The notes under the pieces are model-generated. The model saw nothing but the letters and a program-made list of their open reading frames with translations. It ran no database searches and was not told the origin of the DNA. A program made the position numbers and the translations under genes. From assembly GCF_010501075.1 (NCBI RefSeq), contig NZ_QVMN01000015.1, positions 1 through 44,759 of the forward strand: a stretch of 44,759 nt of DNA, read 5' to 3'. Positions 26,201-34,662 of the stretch are shown piece after piece; the stretch's first letter is position 1, and each line of letters starts with the position of its first letter. The stretch is from Dysgonomonas sp. 25. GTDB lineage: Bacteria > Bacteroidota > Bacteroidia > Bacteroidales > Dysgonomonadaceae.

Positions 26201-27331
26201 ATGGCCGGACTATATATTCATGTACCCTTTTGCAAAACGAGGTGTCATTATTGCGATTTCTTTACGGGAACGGATAATACGCTGAAAGAAAAATATATAG
26301 TCGCTCTTTGTGCTGAAATGGCTTTGAGGAGGGAATACCTCTCCGGCGAAGCCTTGAAAACAATCTATTTCGGAGGAGGAACGCCTTCGCAACTGACAAG
26401 CGAAGATTTCGAACAGGTTTTCGATGCTATAAACCGATATTTCAGCATAGCACCCGACACCGAAATAACGATGGAAGCCAATCCCGACGACCTCAGCGAG
26501 GAATATCTGAAAGACTTGAGGAAACTTCCCTTCAACCGGTTGAGTATCGGCATACAGAGCTTCAACGACAAAGAACTGCAATTCCTCAACCGCCGCCATT
26601 CGGCACAGAAAGCGATTGACGCCGTCCACCTCGCCAAAGAATACGGTTTCGGGAATATAAGCATCGATTTGATGTATGGTTTGCCCAATCAAACCTTAGC
26701 TATCTGGGAGGAAAATCTGCATAAAGCCATTGAATTGGGTGTACAGCATATCTCGGCTTATCACCTGATATACGAAGAAGGTACGCCGCTGTATAAGCAG
26801 TTGGCGGAAAAGAAGATAACACCTACCGAAGAGGATACCAGCCTGAGCATGTTTTCGTTGATGATAGATAAACTGAAAGAAGCAGGATTTGTACATTACG
26901 AGATATCGAACTTCGCACGAGAAGGGTATATCTCGCAACACAACAGCTCGTACTGGACAGGCGAAAAATATCTGGGACTGGGGCCTGCCGCCCATTCGTA
27001 CGATGGCGAAAACAGGGCATGGAATATAGCCTCGCTTCCGTTATACGTCGCGGGGATAGAAAAGGGATCGCCGGATAGCGAAGTAGAGGTGCTGGATGCC
27101 CACGCCCGCTACAACGATTTTATCCTGACAGGGTTGCGTACCATGTGGGGCGTAAATTTAGAAAGGCTCAAAGAGCTATTTGGTGATAAAATGCTCGATT
27201 ATTGCTTACAATATGCTGATAAGCATATCCGCTCGGATAAGGCGGTAATAGTCGGGAATCACCTTGTATTAACACGCGAAGGCATCTTCATCTCCGATAA
27301 TATCATGAGCGATTTGATGTATATTTCATAA
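26201..27331 (+). CDS. hemW: Radical SAM heme chaperone HemW
   Basis: 376 residues. The 4Fe-4S cysteines are C11, C15 and C18 (CKTRCHYC), and GGGTPSQL binds SAM. The heme-binding signature HNSSYW at 247-252 separates HemW from the coproporphyrinogen dehydrogenase HemN. HemW delivers heme to respiratory enzymes, in line with the nearby menaquinone genes. It was long annotated as an oxygen-independent coproporphyrinogen oxidase. Confidence 0.94.
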   Translation: MAGLYIHVPFCKTRCHYCDFFTGTDNTLKEKYIVALCAEMALRREYLSGEALKTIYFGGGTPSQLTSEDFEQVFDAINRYFSIAPDTEITMEANPDDLSEEYLKDLRKLPFNRLSIGIQSFNDKELQFLNRRHSAQKAIDAVHLAKEYGFGNISIDLMYGLPNQTLAIWEENLHKAIELGVQHISAYHLIYEEGTPLYKQLAEKKITPTEEDTSLSMFSLMIDKLKEAGFVHYEISNFAREGYISQHNSSYWTGEKYLGLGPAAHSYDGENRAWNIASLPLYVAGIEKGSPDSEVEVLDAHARYNDFILTGLRTMWGVNLERLKELFGDKMLDYCLQYADKHIRSDKAVIVGNHLVLTREGIFISDNIMSDLMYIS

Positions 27332-27347
27332 CAATTTGCTATATTTG
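27313..27347 (+). promoter_or_regulatory. Candidate ppa promoter
   Basis: TTTG (27313-27316), 23 bp, then TATATTTG (27340-27347) resembles the Bacteroidota consensus with a slightly long spacer. It would start transcription near 27354, about 28 nt before the ppa ATG; the -33 box lies inside the hemW end. Confidence 0.5.
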
Positions 27348-27381
27348 CACGAATAGATATTTTGATATAGACTTAGAAAAT

Positions 27382-28011
27382 ATGATGAGAAAATCCAAAG
27401 CACACCCATGGCATGGAATTTCAATAGGAAACAACTTTCCCGAAATTGTAAATGCCTTCATCGAAATTGTACCGACTGATACTGTGAAATACGAAGTGGA
27501 CAAAGAAACCGGCTACTTATGTATCGACCGCCCACAACGTTTTTCGAACATTGTACCTGCGCTATATGGCTTCGTTCCGCGCACCTATTGCGGTAGCCAT
27601 CTGGCTGAACTGACCAATAAACAGCTGAAAAGAATAGACATCGAAGGTGATGGCGACCCGATAGATATCTGTGTCCTCACCGAAAAAGATATTACGCATG
27701 GCGACGTTATCGTGAAGGCGCGATTGATAGGCGGACTGCGATTGCTCGACCAGAACAAGGCGGATGATAAGTTGATCGCCGTACTTGAAGGGGATGCTAT
27801 CTATGACACATACAGGGATATCAAGGATGTTCCGCATATGGTTATAGACCGCCTGCGGCACTACTTCACGACTTACAAGGATCTGCCTACCGATAAGGAG
27901 CCTCGTTGTGTCTTGCTGCATATCTATAATGCGGCAACTGCCCGGGATGTCGTAGCGCGTGCGGCTAAAGATTATGAAGAATATGTCGCAGAACTGCAAG
28001 TTGCTGAATAA
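27382..28011 (+). CDS. ppa: Inorganic pyrophosphatase (family I)
   Basis: 209 residues. The family I metal-binding signature GDGDPIDICVL holds the conserved aspartates; YEVDKETGYLCIDR and YGFVPRTYCG are the conserved substrate-binding segments. It hydrolyses pyrophosphate to phosphate, driving biosynthetic reactions. Two ATG codons in tandem (27382, 27385) are both possible. The end overlaps the metallophosphoesterase start by about 38 nt. Confidence 0.95.
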   Translation: MMRKSKAHPWHGISIGNNFPEIVNAFIEIVPTDTVKYEVDKETGYLCIDRPQRFSNIVPALYGFVPRTYCGSHLAELTNKQLKRIDIEGDGDPIDICVLTEKDITHGDVIVKARLIGGLRLLDQNKADDKLIAVLEGDAIYDTYRDIKDVPHMVIDRLRHYFTTYKDLPTDKEPRCVLLHIYNAATARDVVARAAKDYEEYVAELQVAE

Positions 28012-28870
28012 AAACCGTAAACAACGATACAAAAAGAGAATAATCATTGCTGTGGTTATTCTCCTTTTGCTTATGGGCGGATGTGTGGGGTATGCCTTTT
28101 ATGAAGCCAAGAATATTAAAATATCCACCTACACCTTCCGCCACCAAGATATTCCCGAGGCATTCGACGGTAAGAAACTGGTATTTATCTCCGATATACA
28201 TTGCGACCAGTATTTTACGCGCGAGGATGTGCGTTCGTTGGCAGCAAGGATAGACGGGCTGAATCCCGATATTGTTTTGCTGGGTGGCGACTATGTCAGC
28301 AAATCGGTATTTATAGATTCGCTGTTCAGCGAAATATCCAAACAACCGCACGGAAAAGTATACGCCGTTCTGGGAAATCACGACCATTGGACTGTCCCTG
28401 CCAAAATAAGGAAAGGCTTGGAAGAACGGAATATCCTTTTGTGCGACAACCGATCTTATTGGTTTCGTGCCGGAAACGACAGCATAAAAATCGGCGGTGT
28501 AGGCGATTGGTGGAGCGATGAACAACTTATCGAAAATACGACACAAGATGTCGACGAGAGCGATTTCTGCATACTTCTCTCTCATCAGCCCGATTATATA
28601 GACCAGATAGAAACAGACAAGGTAGATCTGATGCTATCCGGCCACACACATGGCGGACAAGTCACCTTCTTCGGGTTATGGGCTCCCGTGATGCCGGGAA
28701 GGACGAGAAAAGACTTAGTCACCAACAAACAGGAATACCGCTATGGCTGGGTAGAAAAGGGCAATATCAGCTTATACGTCACCACCGGCGTAGGAGCAGG
28801 CGGTTATCCTATACGCTTCTTTGCCCAACCCGAAATTGTGGAAATCATCTTGAAGAAAGAGGCTCGCTAA
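27974..28870 (+). CDS. Membrane-anchored calcineurin-like metallophosphoesterase
   Basis: Starting at the ATG 27974 (298 residues; a GTG at 27959 and an ATG at 27983 are alternatives), it has a basic N-terminus, one membrane helix (IIIAVVILLLLMGG) and a phosphoesterase domain. The five metal motifs are in order: FISDIHCD, LLGGDYVS, VLGNHDHW, LLSHQP and LSGHTHGG. It resembles the YkuE/YaeI group, some of which act on UDP-diacylglucosamine or other envelope substrates; the substrate here is unknown. Translation is probably coupled to ppa. Confidence 0.9.
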   Translation: MKNMSQNCKLLNKNRKQRYKKRIIIAVVILLLLMGGCVGYAFYEAKNIKISTYTFRHQDIPEAFDGKKLVFISDIHCDQYFTREDVRSLAARIDGLNPDIVLLGGDYVSKSVFIDSLFSEISKQPHGKVYAVLGNHDHWTVPAKIRKGLEERNILLCDNRSYWFRAGNDSIKIGGVGDWWSDEQLIENTTQDVDESDFCILLSHQPDYIDQIETDKVDLMLSGHTHGGQVTFFGLWAPVMPGRTRKDLVTNKQEYRYGWVEKGNISLYVTTGVGAGGYPIRFFAQPEIVEIILKKEAR

Positions 28871-30762
28871 TTCTTCTTTATCACCATTTTCCTTTTCAGT
28901 GCCGTATCGATTTGCGAAAAGAATCCTTTGATTTCCTGATACGAGGATTTATCATACTGCCCCGGAAGCAATTCTATATGTTGGGTATATATCACCTTAT
29001 TACCATCTATCGAAGTCTTCGTATCGAAAGAACCGAACTGGGTTTTCAAGGAAATATCTTTCGGCAGCGACTCGGGCGTCATACCTTCGGGTAAAGTATA
29101 TATAATCGTATCCTTATCCACAAATCCACTCTGCACATAAATATCCCTGTTGCGTTCCGATGCGCTGAAAATCTTGTAATTCCCTCTGTTCAGAGGTGAA
29201 ACAGTCACGAAAATTCTATTCCCTGTCTTATTCACCACATCCGAGGCATCGAATGCCGTTTTCAGCGTAGCTACCGGCTTCTCGGATTTATGGTACGAGA
29301 TATCTATATTGCCCAGCTGCATATTCGCCATTTTCAGGTAGGCTGTTACGTAGGAGGTTTGTTCTTTCCTTTCTGCTCCTATCAAATCAGCAAGCCTTAC
29401 AGCATGATCCAAGTGTTCTGTTATTTCTATATTGCCGGACAAAGAATAATCTTCTTTCAATTCTACCTGCATGTTGATAGCCTGAAGCCTGTCAGCATTC
29501 GGGTACACCGGCAAACGGCATACTTTTCCACCTTCGGGAGTCATGACAAGGGCATCGTGACCGGCTATTTGCCGATGAACAAAGCCGAAAGGTTCTTTTG
29601 CACTCGTACATTCGAGCCAAATGCTGTCATTCTTCAACGGAACTAACAGGACAACGTGGTTCATTTGCCCGAAACTTGGATAATCCTCGTACAAGTAAGA
29701 ACGTTCATTACCTAAGTATATAGAAGCGTAATGCGACGGAATATTCGCGGCTTTCAGCATGGCCATCATCAGGTTGGTCAAGCCCTTGCAATCGCCGAAG
29801 CCTGTTTTAGCAACCTTCGATGCTTCTATCGGCTGCCAGCCGCCAATACCCAGCTGTATGCTGACATAGCGCGTATTCTGCTGGAGGTATTCATACAAAG
29901 CTTTTACTTTCTCCCTGTCCGAAGATAAGCCTTCTGTTAGCTCTCTTACTTTCTGCTGCCAATTGTCGGGCAATACATCGCGCCCTTTCAGCAGTTGATT
30001 CTGCCAGCTACCCATCCCTTTCCAGTCGGACATATCGCCACAATAGGAGTCGAAACAGAAAGCGGCAGGTGCAAACAGAGCATACGGCAGGATATCTTCA
30101 TCGGGCGGAGACATTACTTCATACGCAAGGGCTGCTTTACCATTAAATGTAGTTGAATAAATTATACCCTTCTCCGCTTCCCTCTTTTGCAAATCGAGGT
30201 CGTAATTGGCTTTCGTACGAAGTTTGAGATCGGCAGGCAATTCTATTTCGTAGACGGCATTTTCTACCGACTGGCGATAGCGATCCTGCGGAATAAAAGG
30301 AGGATATGATACGATGCCATTTTTAAATTTTGCTTCGTATTCATATTCTATCGTAAAAGGATAGCTGGGCGATTGGCATTCGTAATAGAGTGCAAAGTCG
30401 TCGGAAGCTAACGATTGAGAGTCGAAACTCGAATGTTTCAGGTCTCCCCGTTTTATTTTCTTGATTATGTTACCCTCTGCATCCCTCAACGTCCCCGAGA
30501 ATTTGAGCAACTCGCGAAAACGGTCGCATGTGATATTGAAATGAGCGCGCCTGTCACCCTGCTTATTCAGAATTGTCAATACCCTCTTTAACTTGTAAGT
30601 CCCGGTATTCGCATTCGTCTGCACAAATGATAAGGAATAATCCCTCACTACGGAAACAGCGTTCACTTTCAGGCTATCGGGTATATCCCCAGCTGCGTAC
30701 TTTCGCTGGGAAAAAACCAACGAAGGCACACAGATGATAAGCAACAGCAGATATTTCTTCAT
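28867..30762 (-). CDS. Exported DUF3857/transglutaminase-like protein (intact catalytic site)
   Basis: 631 residues with a signal peptide (ends VFSQR). Residues about 55-210 are the DUF3857 beta-rich domain. The transglutaminase-like core has GFGDCKGL with Cys325, then NHVVLLV with His369 and LECTS with Glu384 in the acid position. A DUF2569/DUF3858-like strand-rich tail follows. The reaction is unknown: such folds act as proteases or cross-linkers of the envelope. Its stop codon overlaps that of the convergent metallophosphoesterase gene. It is the second gene of a tandem pair, 20 nt after its paralogue. Confidence 0.85.
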   Translation of the reverse strand: MKKYLLLLIICVPSLVFSQRKYAAGDIPDSLKVNAVSVVRDYSLSFVQTNANTGTYKLKRVLTILNKQGDRRAHFNITCDRFRELLKFSGTLRDAEGNIIKKIKRGDLKHSSFDSQSLASDDFALYYECQSPSYPFTIEYEYEAKFKNGIVSYPPFIPQDRYRQSVENAVYEIELPADLKLRTKANYDLDLQKREAEKGIIYSTTFNGKAALAYEVMSPPDEDILPYALFAPAAFCFDSYCGDMSDWKGMGSWQNQLLKGRDVLPDNWQQKVRELTEGLSSDREKVKALYEYLQQNTRYVSIQLGIGGWQPIEASKVAKTGFGDCKGLTNLMMAMLKAANIPSHYASIYLGNERSYLYEDYPSFGQMNHVVLLVPLKNDSIWLECTSAKEPFGFVHRQIAGHDALVMTPEGGKVCRLPVYPNADRLQAINMQVELKEDYSLSGNIEITEHLDHAVRLADLIGAERKEQTSYVTAYLKMANMQLGNIDISYHKSEKPVATLKTAFDASDVVNKTGNRIFVTVSPLNRGNYKIFSASERNRDIYVQSGFVDKDTIIYTLPEGMTPESLPKDISLKTQFGSFDTKTSIDGNKVIYTQHIELLPGQYDKSSYQEIKGFFSQIDTALKRKMVIKKN

Positions 30763-30782
30763 AAGAACAAGGATTTATACGT

Positions 30783-32759
30783 TTATTCAACCTTTTTCAA
30801 CACTATTTGCTCCGAATTTTTAGCGACAAGCTTTGCAAAAAACTCCCGTAAAACCGGATATTGGTCTTGTCCGACAAATAAAGTTTTCAGTTGATATTGA
30901 TACAGCAATTGAATTTTGTTCTCTTCCTGCGTAGTTCTATACGACAAGGAAATATTTTGCTCTTCGTCGAAAATAATTTTCTCGGATTTAGGCAATTCCT
31001 CTACAACATACCCCTCGGGTATATAGAGGATCACATTTTGAACGTAAGTCGTCAGATAATCGAAATTTACCGGATAAAGGCGCGTTTCGTCGGTAAAAGG
31101 ATTGGCCGTGCGGTGTTTTATAAACATCGGGGTGATATACAGATACTCATCGCCTAACTCTACATCCATTTCGGTAGAAAAAGACACCTTCACATCCTCA
31201 CCCAGATTTTGCTCGTTCGATATTTTAAAGTCTTTTATTTCCAAGCCGAAATTCTTCGAAAGTGTTTCGACAAAGTCATCCTGATCCGAATGATTATTGT
31301 AATAGAAACTTCTGAAACGGTAAGCTCCCGTAGCCCGTTCGCTGTTGTTTACATCCGCTTTCAGCTTCCCATCTTCAAACTTGAGAGTAGAAGACCAATA
31401 GGAAGTCCCTTTGGTAAGACCCGAAAGATCGACCCACTTCGATGCTCCTTTTTTAATGATTCGCCCTTGGAAAACCATAGCTTTCTCAGGCAAGACGTTC
31501 CAGATACTGAAAACATCAGAAGCATCTACAAAGCAGAGTTTACCGTCTATCATTACGCCCGAAATCATATAGTTATACGACGAGATTGTAGGGTGAACCA
31601 TCGGGATGAGACCATTCCGCCTCGTACTCAACACAACAGGGAAAGCATCGAATCCGGCTGCCGATAAAGCATTTATCAACAGGAAGTTCATATCAGCACT
31701 GCTACCCAATCCTGTTTTGAGTGCATTATTCATATTTTTGGTCGATACTCCCGATTCCTTATTCCACTTCACCCGTTCGCGTATCATGCCAAGGATAGCA
31801 GTAGCGTTGCTTATGGTCAAATCGCCTTCTTTCACCTCTTTCTTAAACAGAGACTCTTTGTTCAGGTTACCGCCAAAGCTCTTTTGAGCCAGAATACGCT
31901 CGTCCACTTTTTCCCACGAGGAGGAATATTGTGTCATCTTACCGTATTTAAACTGGAAATTTCTTAATTCGAATCCGACTTTCGATACATAATCCTTGCG
32001 CGACCACATGTATGGTTCGTGCCTCAATGCCGGCATATCCGTTTTCTTGAATATCAGCTCACGCGCCATACAGTCGTCCTGAAATGAAGCATAGCGTCCG
32101 TCAGTGTCTTCAAATTCGAGGTGGAAACGTATGTTTTTATTTTTGTCCGAAGTTTCGACACGCTCATATCCCTGCATAGAGATATTATAGGTATAATATT
32201 CGGGGATAAGCACCTCATAATAAACATATTTGATTGGTATCTCGCTCTGAAACTCAAATGTAGGCAGATTGTAGTCGAAAGGCGAGACAAACGTGTACTT
32301 GTATTCGATCACCGATCCCACTTTCGCGGCAGGCATTGTAAACTTCTTTATTTTAGTCGTTTCGTCATGCTCCTCGTCGAAAATAAATTCTTTAGAGAGT
32401 TTCGTCTTTTCTATTTTCCCGTTCACCAGATTATACGTAGTACCCGACAGCGCTTTGATAGACTCTTGTTCCTTCCGGCTATATTCGTTATAGAATATTT
32501 CTTTTGTACAGTATTCCAAGCCATCGTGCTTCAAAATCTTGATCTTCATTTCCAAAGTATACTCATAAACGAAGCCCATAATACGGTCCATGCGGAATTC
32601 GGTTTTTCCGACTTTAGATAGAATCACGGCAGATGCAGTACTGTCGGCAGGATAGGAATCCATCTCCAACTCTTCCATCGTAATTTTCCCATATTTCGAT
32701 TGAGAATAAAGAGAAGCGACACAACAGGTCATAATCAACAGGAGAAAAAGTTTTTTCAT
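30783..32759 (-). CDS. Exported DUF3857/transglutaminase-like protein (degenerate site)
   Basis: 658 residues with a signal peptide (ends LYSQ). It has the same order of domains as the gene downstream: DUF3857 (about 55-240), transglutaminase-like core (about 320-420) and a strand-rich C-terminus. At the catalytic positions it has GSSADMN (Ser354 for Cys) and NYMISG (Tyr397 for His), while the acid is kept in VDASD. It is therefore probably not an enzyme and may be a structural or regulatory partner of its neighbour. Confidence 0.83.
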   Translation of the reverse strand: MKKLFLLLIMTCCVASLYSQSKYGKITMEELEMDSYPADSTASAVILSKVGKTEFRMDRIMGFVYEYTLEMKIKILKHDGLEYCTKEIFYNEYSRKEQESIKALSGTTYNLVNGKIEKTKLSKEFIFDEEHDETTKIKKFTMPAAKVGSVIEYKYTFVSPFDYNLPTFEFQSEIPIKYVYYEVLIPEYYTYNISMQGYERVETSDKNKNIRFHLEFEDTDGRYASFQDDCMARELIFKKTDMPALRHEPYMWSRKDYVSKVGFELRNFQFKYGKMTQYSSSWEKVDERILAQKSFGGNLNKESLFKKEVKEGDLTISNATAILGMIRERVKWNKESGVSTKNMNNALKTGLGSSADMNFLLINALSAAGFDAFPVVLSTRRNGLIPMVHPTISSYNYMISGVMIDGKLCFVDASDVFSIWNVLPEKAMVFQGRIIKKGASKWVDLSGLTKGTSYWSSTLKFEDGKLKADVNNSERATGAYRFRSFYYNNHSDQDDFVETLSKNFGLEIKDFKISNEQNLGEDVKVSFSTEMDVELGDEYLYITPMFIKHRTANPFTDETRLYPVNFDYLTTYVQNVILYIPEGYVVEELPKSEKIIFDEEQNISLSYRTTQEENKIQLLYQYQLKTLFVGQDQYPVLREFFAKLVAKNSEQIVLKKVE

Positions 32760-32791
32760 AGATATAAAATTTAGGTTCGATTACATAGAGA

Positions 32792-32825
32792 CGAAAATAA
32801 ACAAAATTTCACATCTTACGGCAAA
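32792..32825 (-). promoter_or_regulatory. Candidate promoter for the DUF3857 pair
   Basis: On the minus strand TTTG (32825-32822), 22 bp, TATTTTCG (32799-32792) is close to the consensus, with one mismatch in the -7 box. The start would lie about 25 nt before the first gene. Confidence 0.4.
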
Positions 32826-32858
32826 TTTTACCCATTTTTTAACAAAGGGAGAGAAAAA

Positions 32859-33242
32859 TTATATAAGCAACAGCAACTTGGGAAGGAAAATAATGAATCC
32901 GCAGATAACGGCTATAATAGCTACTATCAGGACGGCTGCGGATGCTAAATCCTTTATTATCTTTATTCTATCGTCTATCGCAGGGGAAATGAAATTACAA
33001 ATATATTCGATGCAGGAATTGACAATCTCCATGGCTATGACAAGGCCTATCAGGATGAGGATAACCAGCCATTCCATTGCCGAAATATCCAAGAACCAAC
33101 CCATCAGGCAGGCAATAACCGCCACCACTAAATGAATACGGGCGTTATGCTCGGCACCGAGTAGTATCTTCAACCCGTTGAATGCATATTTGAATGATTG
33201 CAGGCGGGCTTTCACCGAAAATGGCTTCTTATCGTCGGACAT
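32859..33242 (-). CDS. dgkA: Diacylglycerol/undecaprenol kinase family protein
   Basis: 127 residues from the ATG at 33242 (the frame is open further up only through a TTG). It is a small three-helix membrane kinase: an amphipathic start KARLQSFKYAFNGL, then helix 1 (LVVAVIACLMGWFL), helix 2 with the nucleotide-binding EIVNSCIEYICNFI, and helix 3 after IKDLASAAVLI. Members phosphorylate diacylglycerol or undecaprenol to recycle lipid carriers. It lies divergently to the lipoprotein-mscS pair. Confidence 0.88.
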   Translation of the reverse strand: MSDDKKPFSVKARLQSFKYAFNGLKILLGAEHNARIHLVVAVIACLMGWFLDISAMEWLVILILIGLVIAMEIVNSCIEYICNFISPAIDDRIKIIKDLASAAVLIVAIIAVICGFIIFLPKLLLLI

Positions 33243-33296
33243 AGTAGGCAATGTTCTTAAATTCTTTTACGAATGTAAGAAAAAATATGCCACAGG

Positions 33297-33327
33297 TTGA
33301 CTATATCCCCTAAATTATCTATTTTTG
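33297..33327 (+). promoter_or_regulatory. Promoter of the lipoprotein-mscS pair
   Basis: TTG (33297-33299), 20 bp, then TATTTTTG (33320-33327) is a good match to the Bacteroidota -33/-7 consensus. The start near 33334 leaves about 24 nt before the ATG at 33358. Confidence 0.6.
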
Positions 33328-33357
33328 GGTACGGAAATCTATATAGTTCTAAATGAT

Positions 33358-33696
33358 ATGAAAGCAATTACAAGATTTATCGCATTGACAATCACCGTCA
33401 TACTCTTTTCGTCATGCAGTTTGTTCGAGGCTCAGAAACTTGAACATATGAATGAGGCGCTCGAACGGCACATCAAATGGCAAAACGAAGAAGAAGGCAT
33501 GCAGAGCCAGATAGAGCTCGTAAAAGTAATATCATACGACGAAGTGAATGAGGGCGATACAGCCTACGTAGCCAAAGTATATCTTGTGGCTAAATCGTGG
33601 TATATCGGCGGAAACCGCGTATACAATACCAATGACACAATCAAAGTTTATTATGCCGACAACATGGCTGTGTTAAAAATGCAGGCAATAAAATAG
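33358..33696 (+). CDS. Small lipoprotein of unknown function
   Basis: 112 residues from the ATG at 33358, which opens straight into a lipoprotein signal (MKAITRFIALTITVILFSSC, Cys20). Upstream in-frame codons lie within the promoter. The mature part contains a charged helix and then strands (DTAYVAKVYLVAKSWYIGGN). No family recognised. It precedes mscS by 36 nt and is probably co-transcribed; a link to osmotic response is only a guess from position. Confidence 0.6.
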   Translation: MKAITRFIALTITVILFSSCSLFEAQKLEHMNEALERHIKWQNEEEGMQSQIELVKVISYDEVNEGDTAYVAKVYLVAKSWYIGGNRVYNTNDTIKVYYADNMAVLKMQAIK

Positions 33697-33732
33697 TAAA
33701 TCCAATATATTAATTTATTTCAAAACAACTTT

Positions 33733-34572
33733 ATGGACAACACGTTAGACTTAAACCAATTAACCAGCCGTTTCGACGGGCTGATCGATTCTTCTATCAA
33801 TTTCGGAATAAAACTGCTTATCGCTGTCCTTATCCTTATCATCGGGCTATGGATTGTAAAAAAAGTGACCAACGGATTCCGCAAAATAATGAAAAAGAGA
33901 GAGGTAGAAGCTTCTCTGTCGAGTTTCCTCGCATCATTCATCAATATCGTACTGAAGGTATTGGTTGTCATCATAGTCCTTGCCACTGTCGGCGTGGAGA
34001 TGACTTCTATTATCGCCATTCTGGGAGCTGCATCGCTGGCTATAGGTATGGCATTGTCGGGGACGTTGCAGAATTTTGCCGGAGGAATTGTTATCCTTTT
34101 ATTCAAACCTTTCAAAGTCGGTGATTTTATCGAAACGCAGAGCGGATATACAGGGACTGTATTGGATATCTTTATCTTCACGACCAAGATGAAGACTTCC
34201 GACAACAAAATCATTTACTTGCCGAACGGCAGCCTATCCAACGGCGTCATTGTCAACTGCAACCAGGAAGGAATACGGCGTGTAGATTGTGTATACGGTA
34301 TTTCGTATGGAGACAATGTAGCTAAAGCCAGAGAGGTTGTATTGAACATGCTGAACAATGACGAACGGGTACACAAAGATCCGGCTCCGGTGGTATATTT
34401 AACGGCATTAGCCGATAGCTCGGTGAATATCCTTGTGCGTTTCTGGACGGATTCGCCGAATGTATTCCCTGTACAATTCGATTTGAACGAAAAAATCTAT
34501 AACGAATTCGGAAATAGCGGGCTCAGTTTCCCTTTCCCTCAGGTGGATGTACATCTGACCAAACAAGACTAA
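33733..34572 (+). CDS. mscS: Small-conductance mechanosensitive channel, MscS family
   Basis: 279 residues, the size of the minimal MscS. Helices are at about 23-41, 70-86 and 92-122; the last is the pore-lining TM3 with alternating Ala/Gly packing (GAASLAIGMALSGTLQNFAGG). The beta domain follows with KPFKVGDFIE and YLPNGSLSNGVIVNC. It opens under membrane tension to release solutes. A terminator lies 22 nt after the stop. Confidence 0.95.
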   Translation: MDNTLDLNQLTSRFDGLIDSSINFGIKLLIAVLILIIGLWIVKKVTNGFRKIMKKREVEASLSSFLASFINIVLKVLVVIIVLATVGVEMTSIIAILGAASLAIGMALSGTLQNFAGGIVILLFKPFKVGDFIETQSGYTGTVLDIFIFTTKMKTSDNKIIYLPNGSLSNGVIVNCNQEGIRRVDCVYGISYGDNVAKAREVVLNMLNNDERVHKDPAPVVYLTALADSSVNILVRFWTDSPNVFPVQFDLNEKIYNEFGNSGLSFPFPQVDVHLTKQD

Positions 34573-34593
34573 AAGATTATTTCCCCATAAATA

Positions 34594-34637
34594 AATGATC
34601 AACCTGTGGTGTATCTATACGGTTGATCATTATTTTT
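34594..34637 (+). terminator. Terminator after mscS overlapping the tex promoter
   Basis: A perfect 11-bp stem, AATGATCAACC (34594-34604) with GGTTGATCATT (34621-34631), has a 16-nt loop and ends in TATTTTT. The tail itself reads TATTTTTG (34631-34638), a match to the TAnnTTTG -7 box for tex. Confidence 0.75.
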
Positions 34638-34662
34638 GTATGATAATTATCAATAATAGCTT

